Assembly (NCBI GenBank): GCA_013176395.1
Contig: JABMLP010000024.1
Location: 372,001 to 436,000 of the forward strand
Direction: 5' to 3'
From: Venturia oleaginea
Lineage: Eukaryota > Ascomycota > Dothideomycetes > Venturiales > Venturiaceae
Length of the DNA stretch: 64,000 bases
In this document: positions 20,079 through 31,223 of the stretch, in pieces
Layout of the letters: each line of letters opens with the position of its first letter
How positions within the stretch are numbered: position 1 is the stretch's first letter
Notes under the pieces: model-generated
Database searches by the model: none
What the model saw: the letters and a program-made list of their open reading frames with translations, nothing else
What the model was told of the DNA's origin: nothing
Translations under genes and position numbers: made by a program

Positions 20079-21708
20079 ATGGATTCTTCTTCCCTACCTT
20101 TTTTGCGCCGTGAGCCGTCATCTGGGGTGAGCACCATCAGCACTGATAGCCACCCGTCGCGAACTCTTCTATTTGGCGAGATACCGAGTACAGTTTCCTT
20201 TTTAAGCGGTCGATGTAAGTATGCTTGCGTGGTGCTACGCCGATGATATCAGATCTCGAACAAACGTGACTGACGAACCATCAGCTATTCAATCGAACAA
20301 CTCTGTATGCAACCTTGTACTGTCCTCGAACCAGGCTTTCCTCAGATTCTGGCTTTCTGAAGAATGCAGGGAAATATTTCTATCCAAGGTCGACAATGCG
20401 ACACTTCCCGACCTTCGCTTCGTTTGTCATGACTTCGCAGCCAGAGCGGCTCCGCATACCTTCAAGGGTGTCAAGATCACCTTCAAGTCGAGCACATTCA
20501 CCAAAGCGGGACGCATGGCTACCCTGAAGAAGATTGGGCACCATGTCAAAAACCTTACTTTCCGCATGCCACACACGAGCGAGACATTCCTGCCACCGCT
20601 TTTGGATCCGTTCACCGGCGAGCAACGAAGCTTCACATATGTTCCACAAGTGGAGAGGCCGTCCAGTTCGTCATCAGGGCAAGCAAAACAACCCAAATAT
20701 GGCACCCAGGACATGACCGATCTGCTCGTGGAGCAGTATCCGCCCATCTTCCACGCTGCAACCAATATCCCGGCTTTCATCCGCGCCTTTTCCAACATGC
20801 CAAATCTGGCGCATATCAAAATCAATTGTCCCGGGCAGGATGCCTACCAACGCTATTTAAGGAGCACAGTCGACTATGCGCTCATTTCACTTCGTATTGC
20901 CATTGAGCGATCACCTTTGTATGAACTTCAGAAGCTGTCGCTTGACTCAATTCATCCTTCAGCCCTGTTCTATCTACAACCAATCATGGGCATTGGCTCA
21001 TCGCCGGGTTCGAACCGTCGTTGGGCGCAAGTGCGCAATTTAGATGTACAGATGATCAGCTTTCCGTTCGATGATCCAAACAGGACTGAACATCTTCGCA
21101 TTCTTCATGCGTATCTACGTGCATTCTCCCCCAATCTCACCGACCTCTCTTTTCGCTGGATCGGCAAGAGCAAAGGACCATCACCATTGTCTCTCGACCG
21201 AGAGCCAGTCCTTCAACCGCCTTCTCAACCAAGCACTCCTGAAAGGGAAGACGGTCCACCACGCTCGCCACGTGCATTGAGATTCCGAAGCTTACGAAAT
21301 CTCCTACTCGAGAATGCCATCATGGATTCCAGTCAGGTCGCCATGTTCATCTCTCGACATCGACGCACTCTTGTCGAGTTCAGTTTCGAAGAAATTACGC
21401 TTCGCAGTGGCGACTGGGATCACGCTTTGGAGCCCCTTGAGAAGTTGCGACGCGGGAAGCAAATGCCAAGTACTCCTGCACACAATCAATATTCCACAGA
21501 AACGATGGACGTCCCATGTATGCTGAGCGCTGTCGAAGCTCGAGGCGACACTCGAATCATGGAGACATTGGAGCCCCAAGAAGAAGGCCACAATGGACAC
21601 GGCCTGGGTAGGTGGTTGAATAGGCGAAAAGGTAATAGCAGGAAGTACAGTACGAAGGATTGGAGCGGCACCGATCATCTAAAGAAGATGTTAGGATTGT
21701 GGCGCTAG
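20079..21708 (+). CDS. F-box-like protein of a fungal hypothetical family
   Basis: Two exons (20079-20214 and 20285-21708) join to 1560 nt, 519 residues. The intron has a strong donor, GTAAGT. Exon 1 gives a Ser-rich N-terminus (MDSSSLPFLRRE). Shortly after the junction comes an F-box-like helix pair, EIFLSKVDNATLPDLRFVCHDF, as in fungal proteins that act as substrate adaptors of SCF ubiquitin ligases. The middle contains leucine-spaced segments (LYELQKLSLDSIHP, NLTDLSFRWIGKSKG, LRNLLLENAIMDSSQ) that could form a degenerate leucine-rich fold. The tail is basic. F-box activity is inferred and the target is unknown. A shorter product could start within the intron frame at 20221, but the splice model is better supported. 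Confidence 0.72.
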
Positions 21709-22924
21709 TTGTTGATGAGTCTCGCGATGATCTGTCATTCGTTTCATTCCGGTCTCCAAGAGGAGACGACGGTTTTCTTTTGCTTCACGATGGCTACGCT
21801 CTTTACGATGTTCCGATTCTATGGCTTCCTGGTTGCATGCCCTACTACATTACCTTACTCATCTATGATAGTCATGTCCTTCGTTGCTCTTGTCTTGACA
21901 TAATTCAATATTCTTTGTTACTATCTTTTGACTCTTGATATGAGACGGCTTAGAAGAAGCCCATGCTTCCGTTGAAGAAGCAAACATTGCGCTCTTGCCA
22001 GGCACACTAGGGTTATCTTGTGGAGAACGACGAATGGACCGACAACTTCCAGTTTAGAAAAGGGTCTGATGAAATCTGTTCTAGCTTCCATGATTCAGGC
22101 TTGCTTTAGTTTGGTGTTCCATAAATCTCCGATGTCATCACGTGGTCGTAGCTTCCAAGATTCCAATATGGTCCTTCTCCTCTCGCCATCCTCTTCAGTC
22201 TTCATCAATCCGTTGAGATATCCATCATCATCGACCAAGCCCGTATTCCTGTATAAGTCGATCACGTGTCGGTGGTGGCAGAAAGCCATGCACATGGTCA
22301 CCACACCCTTGCACGCCACACCCATGTACGCCACACACATGTACGCCACACACATGTACGCCACACACATGCACGCCGTTAACGTAGCTCGTCGCCACGA
22401 CCACGGACACCTCGATAAGTCGACATTCAGAAACACCCTTGGTCGAATGCCGAGAAAGTCGGACCCACACCCATTCCCGCGGCGCGTCCGGGCGTCGTCA
22501 GGATGGACAGCGCAGATCCGGAGTAGTATCTGATCGGTGATCCTTACCCAATTACACCTTTGGGGGGGTCAAGAATGTGTATGCCTCCCGCTTGGATCAG
22601 AGAACGAAATTTCTTCATGGAACAACAAAAGTGTAGTTTCGCCATATTGTACACATGGTTATCCCACGTTTCGCAACCTGAGATGAACCAATGTTTGTAG
22701 AGAGCTAGCCGTCGAAAACAGTATCTAGAACGGTCAAGTCTACTGCAGCTGTGGTTCAGCCTTGTGCTACTGGGGAAGCTAGGTGTCCGCCGTTCCACGC
22801 TACTCCTATGAGCTTCTACACGACGCCATTCTGCCTTTACCTTCTACACATTTGTTCTTGTTTTGCTGTCTTCTTTCAATCTTCTTACCCGCCTCCATTT
22901 GTCTTTGTCTTGCGAAGTTGGACC
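21709..22924. other. Spacer between the F-box-like gene and the aquaporin
   Basis: No gene was recognised. It contains the short tandem repeat at about 22315-22376. The final part, with pyrimidine-rich sequence near 22830-22910, is probably the aquaporin promoter and leader. Confidence 0.45.
22315..22376. repeat. 15-bp tandem repeat, about four copies
   Basis: The unit ATGTACGCCACACAC is repeated with minor changes at the ends. The period is a multiple of three, so both strands stay open across it, which explains several spurious frames here. Confidence 0.8.
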
Positions 22925-24171
22925 ATGGCGAGGAACATATTACCTTTCCACAAGGATGCAGACGCCAAACTGGAGAAACCAGCGTACAAGCACCCACACA
23001 TACACAAGGAAAAACGACTGAGGCGATTTGCCTTCGCCCCGAATTGGGTTCGAAATGAGTTCATCGCGTGGATGGGTTTGTACACTTCCCAAAACTGTTC
23101 AAGACGATACAGGGCTGACAATTTCCAGGTGAATTCGGGGGCACATTCATGTTCCTCTTCATGGCTTTCGCCGCCACCCAAGTAGCCAACGCTGCCGCGC
23201 CAGCAACCTCAGACGGCTCCATCACACAAACTCCCGATTCCTCCAATTTGCTCTTTATCTCGCTTGCGTTTGGATTTTCGCTCGCCGTGAACGTATGGGC
23301 ATTCTTCAGAATCTCGGGCGGACTGTTCAATCCAGTCGTAAGTGCCATTCGCAACGCTGAAGCCACGACTCTGACATACTACAAAGGTTACCCTCGGGCT
23401 CTACCTCATCAGAGCCGTCAAACCCTTCCGCGCAGTCTCAGTCTTCCTCGCCCAAATCATAGCCTCCATGTGCGCTGCTGGCGTAGTCAGTGCCCTCTTT
23501 CCCAGCCCTATGAACGTAAACACAACTCTCGGTGGTGGAACCAGCATAGTCCAGGGCCTCTTTATTGAGATGTTCCTCACGGCGGAACTCGTCTTCGTGA
23601 TCTTCATGCTCGCCGCAGAGAAGCATAAGGCTACCTTTCTTGCACCAGTCGGCATCGGTCTTGCCCTTTTCGTCTCAGAAATGACGGGTGTATACTTCAC
23701 TGGAGGCTCGCTCAATCCTGCTCGTTCTTTTGGACCAGCCGTGGTTACACACAACTTCCCTGGTTATCACTGTAGGTCATTTATTCCTACGATTAGCTGA
23801 GCATGGACTTACAACTAGTAGGGATATACTGGCTAGGACCCGTTCTCGGTTCCCTCCTCGCGGTGGGATTCTACAAACTGATGAAATTCTCGGAATATGA
23901 GACAGTGAACCCTGGACAAGATTTCGATGACCATGAGACCGAATTGTTCGATCCACCGGCACAAGCAGTGACCAGCGATGAGGTACGAAGACCGAACGTC
24001 GCAGCGGAGACTAGCGAGCAAGCCATACAAGCCGTCATCAGTGGAGAGCCGTTGAGTACGAGCGCGAGTCGAATATCTGGCAGCAGAGCTAGTAGGACGG
24101 TTGGCGGTATCGACGAGGTAATTAAGATTGAGAAAGAGAAGAAACCGAGTACTTCGGAATCCCAGCCCTAG
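22925..24171 (+). CDS. Aquaporin / MIP family water channel
   Basis: Four exons (22925-23075, 23129-23337, 23387-23771 and 23822-24171) join to 1095 nt, 364 residues. The protein has a cytoplasmic N-terminus of about 50 residues and then the six-helix MIP fold starting EFGGTFMFLFMAFAATQ. The first pore motif is NPV (GGLFNPVVTLGL) instead of NPA; the second is canonical NPARSFGPAVV. Both lie in the expected half-helices, the first split by an intron exactly after NPV. The C-terminal tail of roughly 90 residues is hydrophilic and rich in Ser and Glu. The family conducts water, and some fungal members also conduct glycerol or other small solutes; selectivity cannot be read securely here. The ATG at 22925 is the first in frame. 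Confidence 0.93.
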
Positions 24172-24532
24172 CCTTCAGCGCCCCTTATGTGGAGGGATTC
24201 GTTTTTTTTTGTTTTTTTTAGGAAACTGTACAATGCAGTTGAGCGTGGCGTTTGGAGTCCCTTCTGTTGACCTGGGATGAATGGGTAGAGTTGTATTTAC
24301 AATGATATTAATGGCATTTTAGGATCGAACTCTCTTCTTTTTTACGTGCCTCCACCTGCCAGGATGATTGCCGGTTGTCGGTTTCAGTTTCGGGAGCTAC
24401 AATTTTCTTTTGGTGTTTAGGTAGCCGAACCGTCGATGCTGTAGGTACACACAAATTCTTGGAGGAAACGAACCCCAAGTGTATCCAGACAACGCCACCA
24501 CCATCTCACCAGCTTTGAAGAGCCTTCACCCA
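24172..24532. other. Convergent intergenic region
   Basis: It lies between the 3' ends of the aquaporin and the PQ-rich secreted protein gene. It contains a T-rich run near 24203-24220 and no gene. Confidence 0.5.
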
Positions 24533-25750
24533 TCACACACAGATCCCAGTACATCCCAGTCCAAAACTACACCAACAAGTCAGCCTCTACGATCCGCAAA
24601 GAAGAATGGAAAAAGGCACGTACCACTCTATTCTCGGATCCGCAACACAGATACCTCCATTCGGGCACTGCTTGTTGTTAAACCCAGCACACGTAGTATC
24701 AGCCCCACCCTCGACACACATAAAAGACGGTCCTTTAGTCGCAGCAAGCGCATCCCTCGGATCAGCAACACAAACCAAATCATTCGGACACCCATAATTA
24801 TTGGGACATTTCGCAGGCACTTTCCCCAAGGGACCCCCCCCCACCCGGCTGCGACTGCTGTGGAGGTTGCTGCTGCTGTGGAGGTTGCTGCTGCTGCGGA
24901 GGTTGCTGCTGCTGCGGAGGTTGCTGCTGCTGCTGCTGAGGTTGCTGTTGCTGCTGAGGTTGCTGTTGCTGCTGAGGTTGCTGTTGCTGCTGCTGAGGTT
25001 GCTGTTGCTGCTGCTGAGGTTGCTGTTGCTGCTGAGGTTGCTGTTGCTGCTGAGGTTGCTGTTGCTGCTGCGGAGGTTGCTGTTGCTGCTGCGGAGGTTG
25101 CTGTTGCTGCTGTGGAGGTTGCTGTTGCGGTGAACCCCAATATGGACTCTGTGGCTGTTGAGGGGGCGGTAGTGCGAGCGGTGGTGGTGCTTGATTCAAA
25201 GGTGGGAAATTGGTTTGAAATCCCGGGTTGAGGGATGGTGGTTTGGGAGTGCCGGGACCGTAAGGAACGCAGAGGCTTGTGCAGCCTGTTAGGCCTGGTT
25301 TGCAGGATCCGTCTATTTGTCTGCAGAAACGATCTGGGGCGCAGGATGGGTTGCCTATTTGGCCACATCGGGGGTAGTCCCTTGTTATTGGGGCGGTGGG
25401 ACAGTTCTGTTTGTTTTGTTCTTGTGAGTTCAGGTGAGATCTTGGGTTCTGGGCTGGAGGGTTGGGGATGGCGGTTGCGTACCATAAAGGTTACATTGCA
25501 GCCCGCGGGGACTGTTAGCCAGCAGGTCATTATTGCTCGGTTCCTGCAATCACACTGGAAGGGTTACTGGGATGGTACTGCTGTCGTAGAGGATGGGGAT
25601 TCATACTGTGGCACCCTTACACGGTGCGATATACAGGTCTTTGGGACACTGACATTGCTTCCCTGCAAACGGTGCATTGAGGCTGCTCTGCGGTGAAGCT
25701 GGTGCTAAGCGTAAGAGAGGCAAAAGAGCAAAAAGAAGTAGAGTATACAT
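24533..25750 (-). pseudogene. Secreted Cys-rich protein with central PQ-repeat linker; frame broken at a 9-G run
   Basis: Exons on the minus strand are 25750-25607, 25554-25483, 25406-24624 and 24566-24533. The protein starts with a signal peptide (MYTLLLFALLPLLRLAPASP). A Cys-rich domain follows (CQCPKDLYIAPCKGATCDC, then CGQIGNPSCAPDRFC and CKPGLTGCTSLCVPYG). A linker of about 100 residues consists of PQQQQ-type repeats. A second Cys-rich domain contains two related units, CPNDLVCVADPR and CPNGGICVADPR, and the last exon adds CFGLGCTGICV and a stop. The linker and second domain are in different frames: the switch falls at nine G on the coding strand (24834-24842), and one base fewer restores a frame that also fits the last splice site. 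This may be a sequencing error, a real mutation or slippage; the gene is otherwise intact. I recognise no named family. An extracellular or cell-wall role is inferred. Confidence 0.62.
24850..25130. repeat. 18-bp-type minisatellite encoding Pro-Gln repeats
   Basis: Units like GGTTGCTGTTGCTGCTGA (plus strand) are repeated with lengths of 15, 18 and 21 bases. They encode PQQQQQ, PQQQQ and PPQQQQ on the minus strand. The variation is in whole codons, as expected for a linker that tolerates length change. Confidence 0.9.
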
Positions 25751-27262
25751 CACGAGCGAAGTGGGAGTGATAAAGACAGGTAGGGACTGACTAAGGTAAA
25801 CAGCACGAGGAAGAGGAGGGGAAGGAATAGACGTACCGACGAGATCGGATCATTGATTGATATTAAACAAGATATGAAAAGTATCGTGTACGGTGTAACC
25901 ATGCCCAAGGTTGAACTTTGCAGATTGGCGAGCTATTAAGACTCTCATCTATATCTGGGATTCGATTTTGCCGCGCATGCAGCGCATGCGCTATTAGTAC
26001 CTGGTTCTCGCCCTCAAATTCAGTATAACACATGTATCTTGCCTACCACATGAGAATCGAGGATATTGCGTTGCGGCGACCAACAAGGCTTTCCACTCAA
26101 TTTCAGCGCCTGATCGACGGAGGCCGAAACCGAATCGTGGGAGAAAAGCTGGGGAGCGCTAAGCAGATGATCCCATCCCAGGTTTGATTATCATCGTGGA
26201 CAATGTCTTCCCAAGCTGTTTGCACTGTCCGTATTCGCCGTTCTCCGGTTGTTAGAGAGCATTAATCGCCCTTTCTCTACTCATGAAAATGTTGACTCGC
26301 AAACAGCAGACTCTGAGTAGCGATCATACAATGTATTTTATTTACTCCACCATCAAAAACTCCTAAGCAAACACCAAAAGAAGCAATTTATTTTAGGTTT
26401 CAAGGCCTCCCGCCATCCCTGGCCCGCAATTGGAAATGGGAAGGGGCCCACTAGTACTACTATAGAGTCTATAGTAGTAGATTGCGCAACGGCGTCCCGT
26501 CAAACCCGCACCAATTCGCGGAATGGATATTGATCGAGAACTGGGTATGCCATACACCGTAGATTCCGTGTGAAGACGCAGACGAGGTGAGGGACGCACG
26601 GCCAGATTTTGTAGGAGAGATCTGGAGGTAGATCAAGTCGGCCGAAAGTACTAACAGATATTATCGGAGCCATCCTAGTCTTGTCTCTATAGCTTTGTAC
26701 GCAATCTACGCTTGCGAATTTACGATAGTAGATATTGTCGATTTACTACGGCTACCGGCCTAGTAGTCGTTGGCGCTGGCGGTGAAAAGCCCTGTGTAGA
26801 TCGGAGTTCTGGTAAGTACGCGTGCTGGAACAAGCATTGCACGCAAACAGGGGCGAGTAGACTCGAGTATTGAGGATGGAAGCATTGGCCAGAGACTAAC
26901 AACTAATAGTCATGTAACCGTAGTGGATGGTAGAGAGGAGGTATTTAAATCATACCCACAATGCGAGAGTCAATATAATGTAGCAAGGAGTAGCCTGTTC
27001 GCATCAATGAGATTAAGCACCCAAGACGGGATTGGTAGGACGCCCACGATTCTCCGTGCTGGGAAAACCAAGCCATGGCCAAATCTTGGAAAAATGCACG
27101 GTAAGAATTCGGGCCTCCCTTGTTCTCGGCCGGATAATGTCGCGATTCGGGAGGGTCTTGGATGTACGGAGGTAGAGCGGGCTTGATTGACGCAATTCAT
27201 GTGCTTCTTCACTCTCAACATTGATCTCTTACCATCTTTAAGAGAGAGGAAGGCCGGACGGC
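25751..27262. other. Spacer without a recognised gene
   Basis: The first 200 bases are the upstream region of the secreted protein gene. The rest has only short frames with many stops. Confidence 0.45.
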
Positions 27263-28882
27263 TTGAAGGTCATTCCAGGCCATACATGTAAGTTGTATTT
27301 CATATTGGTCAAGAGATGGCTATGGTCGGAAAACTGGATTTCCTCGCCTTCTTGGTTCTCGCTCGTCTTTTCAACGCGAATAGGTAGACTCTGCTCCATT
27401 CCTGGAGCCAATGAGTTTTTCGACCCATTCGGAGCGCTGAGATTGACTGAAGAGTCTCATCCTATCGATCCGAGTCGGACATCTAGGAAGAGCTTGTACA
27501 CAATCGCTACTATCTTTCGCAGGAAAGAGATCACCAACCTCAAAGACGTAGGTTCCGTACCATCCACAAGCCCAAACATAATCCTCCCGTCATCGTCAGA
27601 GATATATCATATCAGCGAACTAACCAAAAAAGTAGAAAAACATACCTGTGCTCGAAACAAAACATCGTCGACCCGTGCTCATACCCGAACCCATACACAG
27701 CCTGTTCGCCAATACAACGGAATATCGGTAGCGAGCTATTTGAAAACCATCCTCACTAAAACCAACAGCCTCCTTCTCAACGACCTCAATCTCCTGAAGT
27801 CTTCTGAAGTCTTCTATGGTCAGCTATCCGTGGAAGATCGTATGCGTACTCAAAACAAACGCCCTGTGTCCAAAACTCATCCCCGCGACTCGACCAAACA
27901 CCCGTAGAGAAACAAATAAGAAGAAAGCCTCAAAACCTCATCAGCATCACGCCAAAGCTGAACACATGCTGTACAGAAAACAGCCTGATACCTCCAAACG
28001 GTAGACATGGACACGCAAAACGAAAAGGTGGAGAGCCAGCTGCAAAACATGGAGGAGTTGTCTACTCCCACAAATCTGCCCCCTTCCAAATAGAAGAGAC
28101 GCTCAGAATCGGCAACAGATATACTCACCTCCATTTCAGAATCTCATCATATCCAGCAATCTCCACATGCGGGCATCGCAGAAAGATACTCTCGGCCCAA
28201 TGTGGCTACGCACACCGATCCGACCTTCTCCAAATAGCTCTCGCCTTATCCAAACTCTTGCAGATCCCCATCATCAAACAGCACCCAGCAGTCACAAGCC
28301 GCCCTCATCCGACACCATAGAATAGATAGTCTCGAACGATCCAGCCCGACAGAACAAATGCAACACCATACGAGTGCAAAGTTCCACAATTCAAACCTGC
28401 GAAGCCCACTATCAGCAAGAAAAGAAGCACAGACTAACCTTGGAACCAAGTATATGCCGAGCAGAACTGCACTCATCAATCCAACAAATCCTCGCCAGAA
28501 CAAATTGTGATATCCCAAGAAAGCACGAACGACACAGGAGGAACGAAGAGAAGAAAGAAAGAAAACATTTCTTAGGATATCTCTAAACATTTCCAATATA
28601 GGAGGTACCAAGTCGCATTATCATATAGCCCATGATGCTTTTCCGCCTTTCCGTCAAGAGCGAAAAAGAAAACGGCAGCCTCCAAGAAAGAACATCTCCA
28701 ATAAGCCATGCAAAAAAGAAGAGCGTGCCACTTCAGGGAAGTCTTTCATGCAAGTCATTAGAATTATACACGCTGGCAATGTAACCGCGCACAGGAAAAA
28801 ACGCCCGACAGACATGTGAATCAGCATGTGAACGTTGCCGACGTACGAGGACAAGAAGGTCCGGAATTCGGTTGATGTTTGT
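27263..28882 (-). other. Unresolved stretch with coding-like pieces on the minus strand
   Basis: Several minus-strand segments read like exons but could not be joined. One is DYVWACGWYGTYVFEVGDLF running on to a TGA at about 27383-27385. Another is GEQAVYGFGYEHGSTMFCFE near 27655-27715. A third is a hydrophobic frame at 28246-28611 containing WRGFVGLMSAVLLGIYLVPR. The plus strand is also open at 27263-27907 (214 codons) with no family resemblance. This could be a decayed gene or an unusual one; the last 250 bases are the 3' region of the TM9SF gene. Confidence 0.25.
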
Positions 28883-31223
28883 TTAGTCGACTTTGACCGC
28901 CCTACCAGCAACGTCAGAAACAGTCAGATCATTGCGAACAATGGAAGAAACTCACCCATAAACCCGCCTGATAAATGCGTACGCTGCCAGAAAGCCAATT
29001 GTCCCGGTCAACAGACCGTAGACGGTGCAGGCAAGAAAACTGTACGTGAAGAAAAGAATGCTGCTCACGAATCCAGTGATGTGAAGTTTGAAAACGTAAT
29101 ACCAGACGCAGCAGGCGAAAATCCAGACGGAGCTGGCACCGCCCACGAAGAAGGATTGCCACCACCAATGATAGTTCTACAGACTGTCAGTGGATGCCTT
29201 GTGAGAAACAAAGCCGATGAACATACCTCAGAGCAAAGCTGAATATAAGTCGCCACGACCGTGACTTCGATGACAGTGATCATCAAAATGCCGCATACCA
29301 CCGCGAGGAAGCCAAAGACGTAATAGTAACCGCTCTTGTCTAGCCAGATACTCTTGAAAACGAAGAGTAGCTCGATGAAAACGACGGCAAAAGGAATGAG
29401 GCCCGCTACCAATATTGTATGCAAGGCGCTCTTCATGTACCAAGACTGGACTGGGATCTGTCGCGGAATGACATTGGGCTTGACAGGATGCTCCCATGCG
29501 CCGACCATGACGAATCCATACCAGCTGCCCACATAAACAAGTGGAAGCTGGATAAGTAGCCAAAGTGCGACAAGGCCGATGAGGGTGCCGAATGGAATAG
29601 CTGTACTGGAGGCTTGCGCCCATACGAAGAAGTTGAGTATGAAAATGGCGGCAAAGATGAGGCCTGGAACCAAAGTGCCAGTCATAATCACATTCTTTTG
29701 CCATCTCTGTCCACCGAATGTCTTGTATACCCGAGCAGAGAAGTATCCAGAGAAAAGACCAGCGAAGACGAAAAGACCCATGCCGACGCTGATGTATCCA
29801 CCACGGAAGCTAGGGTTTAGCACTCCAATGAGACTGAGAACCAAGAGGCCAACGGCGACAAAGACGACCTGTGTTCCAGATCCCACGATCGGCGCAAGGA
29901 AGGCTCCATGTGGAGGAGGCCGGAATACGTCGCCGTGTACGAGCTTCCATCCGGTGATCTCCTCGATCGATTCATCGTCCGAGGATATCTCCATATCAAG
30001 CTCCGTGTCGATCTGCTCCAGGAGCCCACTGGTCGTCTTTTCCAAGCTCTTGCGAGGCGATCTCGTAGGAGACTTGGGACCTTTGCGCCTCATCTTAATT
30101 TTGCCTTCTTCCATGCCAGGCTCCTTGTTGTATCCCTTGATATCGCCACGGATTGTTCTCATCAGAATGACTGCCACGACAGCAGTAAGCAGTCCGGAGA
30201 TGATGAGTGAGTTCAAGATGGCAAGCCAATGGATCTTGGAGTTGTCATCCTGGTTAACAAAGTACATGTCCCATCGATTCTGCCATTCCAAGTGTTCCTC
30301 TTCGCGAAAGTAGACAGAATAGGTGTAGGGAATTGTCAGAGTCCCATCGCCTTCCAGATCGTCCTCGTCCCCGCCCTCAGTCAGAGTCGTCGTAGGATCG
30401 CTATAGGTGTGGTTTCCACTGACATAACTTGCATTCGCGCGAAAGCTGAGCTCCATGCCTTGCTCAACATTGTTGATGTCTGCAGGCAGACCAGAGGCCA
30501 GGTCCCTGTTTCCAGCTTCGATACTTTTTGGGTATACCTCGAACCCAACCACGACCTTCTTGCCTTGATCACCAGCCTTTCCAGGTGCCCGGTGATAGCG
30601 TATGACGAGCGTGACATGGTTGTTGATATAGTAACGGGGTTCCATAGTGTATCGGTCGAAGTCCTCATAACCGAGCTTGAAGCCAGCAGCATAGTACTTG
30701 CGCGACTTGTCTGTGGTAACGAAGCTCGTGGCGCCAGGCAGATTGTCCACAATCCATTCGGCGTCGTGACGCTCACTGATCAGCTGTCTTGCCCATTTCA
30801 ACCCCTTTGCGTCGACCTGATGACTACACAGATATCGAATCTCTTGGTCCTCGCCCATGGCCAACTCGTAATCCGACACCATTATCCGATCGCCTCTCAG
30901 TACCTGGCCGAGGTTGAGAGACAGACTTGTCCCGCTGGTCAACCCGCTCAATCGTTTGCGGCCACTTGGAGGACAGACGAAAGGAAGCTCCGAGTAAGCA
31001 TATTGTAATTGAGTCTGGTCCGAGTATATTTTGTTCCAGTAAAGTGGTAATGTCTCTCCATCGCGGTAGCTTTTGATTGAATACCCTGTCGCGACGGTTA
31101 GTGCTTGGAGACATTCGTGCCAGCAGTGGTAAGATAGTTACCCGGTATGTAAAAGGAGTTTCCAAGCGATAAGAGACCCAGCAGAGCAGAGATCAAACTG
31201 GTAAAGCGCACGTCGCCGTGCAT
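28883..31223 (-). CDS. Transmembrane 9 superfamily (EMP70/TMN) protein
   Basis: Four exons on the minus strand (31223-31142, 31085-29227, 29176-28956 and 28901-28883) join to 2181 nt, 726 residues, the usual size for the family. A signal peptide (FTSLISALLGLLSLGNSFY) is followed by the conserved lumenal start PGYSIKSYRDGETLPLYWNK and SELPFVCPPSGR. Nine membrane helices occupy the C-terminal half, with TM9 signatures GWKLVHGDVFRPP, WWQSFFVGGAS and LLTGTIGFLAAYAFIRRVYG. The last exon is only 19 nt and encodes AVKVD, giving the C-terminal KxD Golgi-retention-type motif of this family. TM9SF proteins act in endosome/Golgi sorting of membrane proteins and in adhesion and nutrient responses (Emp70/Tmn in yeast). 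A Lys/Arg-Ser-rich cytoplasmic loop (MRRKGPKSPTRSPRKS) lies after the first helix of the C-terminal half. Confidence 0.95.

Noticed and set aside
24628..25530. 300-codon frame with Ala/Thr/Ser repeats on the minus strand
   Set aside because: It is an out-of-frame reading of the PQ-repeat gene; the signal peptide, cysteines and splice sites support another frame.
27263..27907. 214-codon plus-strand frame
   Set aside because: No family motif is seen, and the minus strand over part of it looks at least as protein-like; not reported as a gene.
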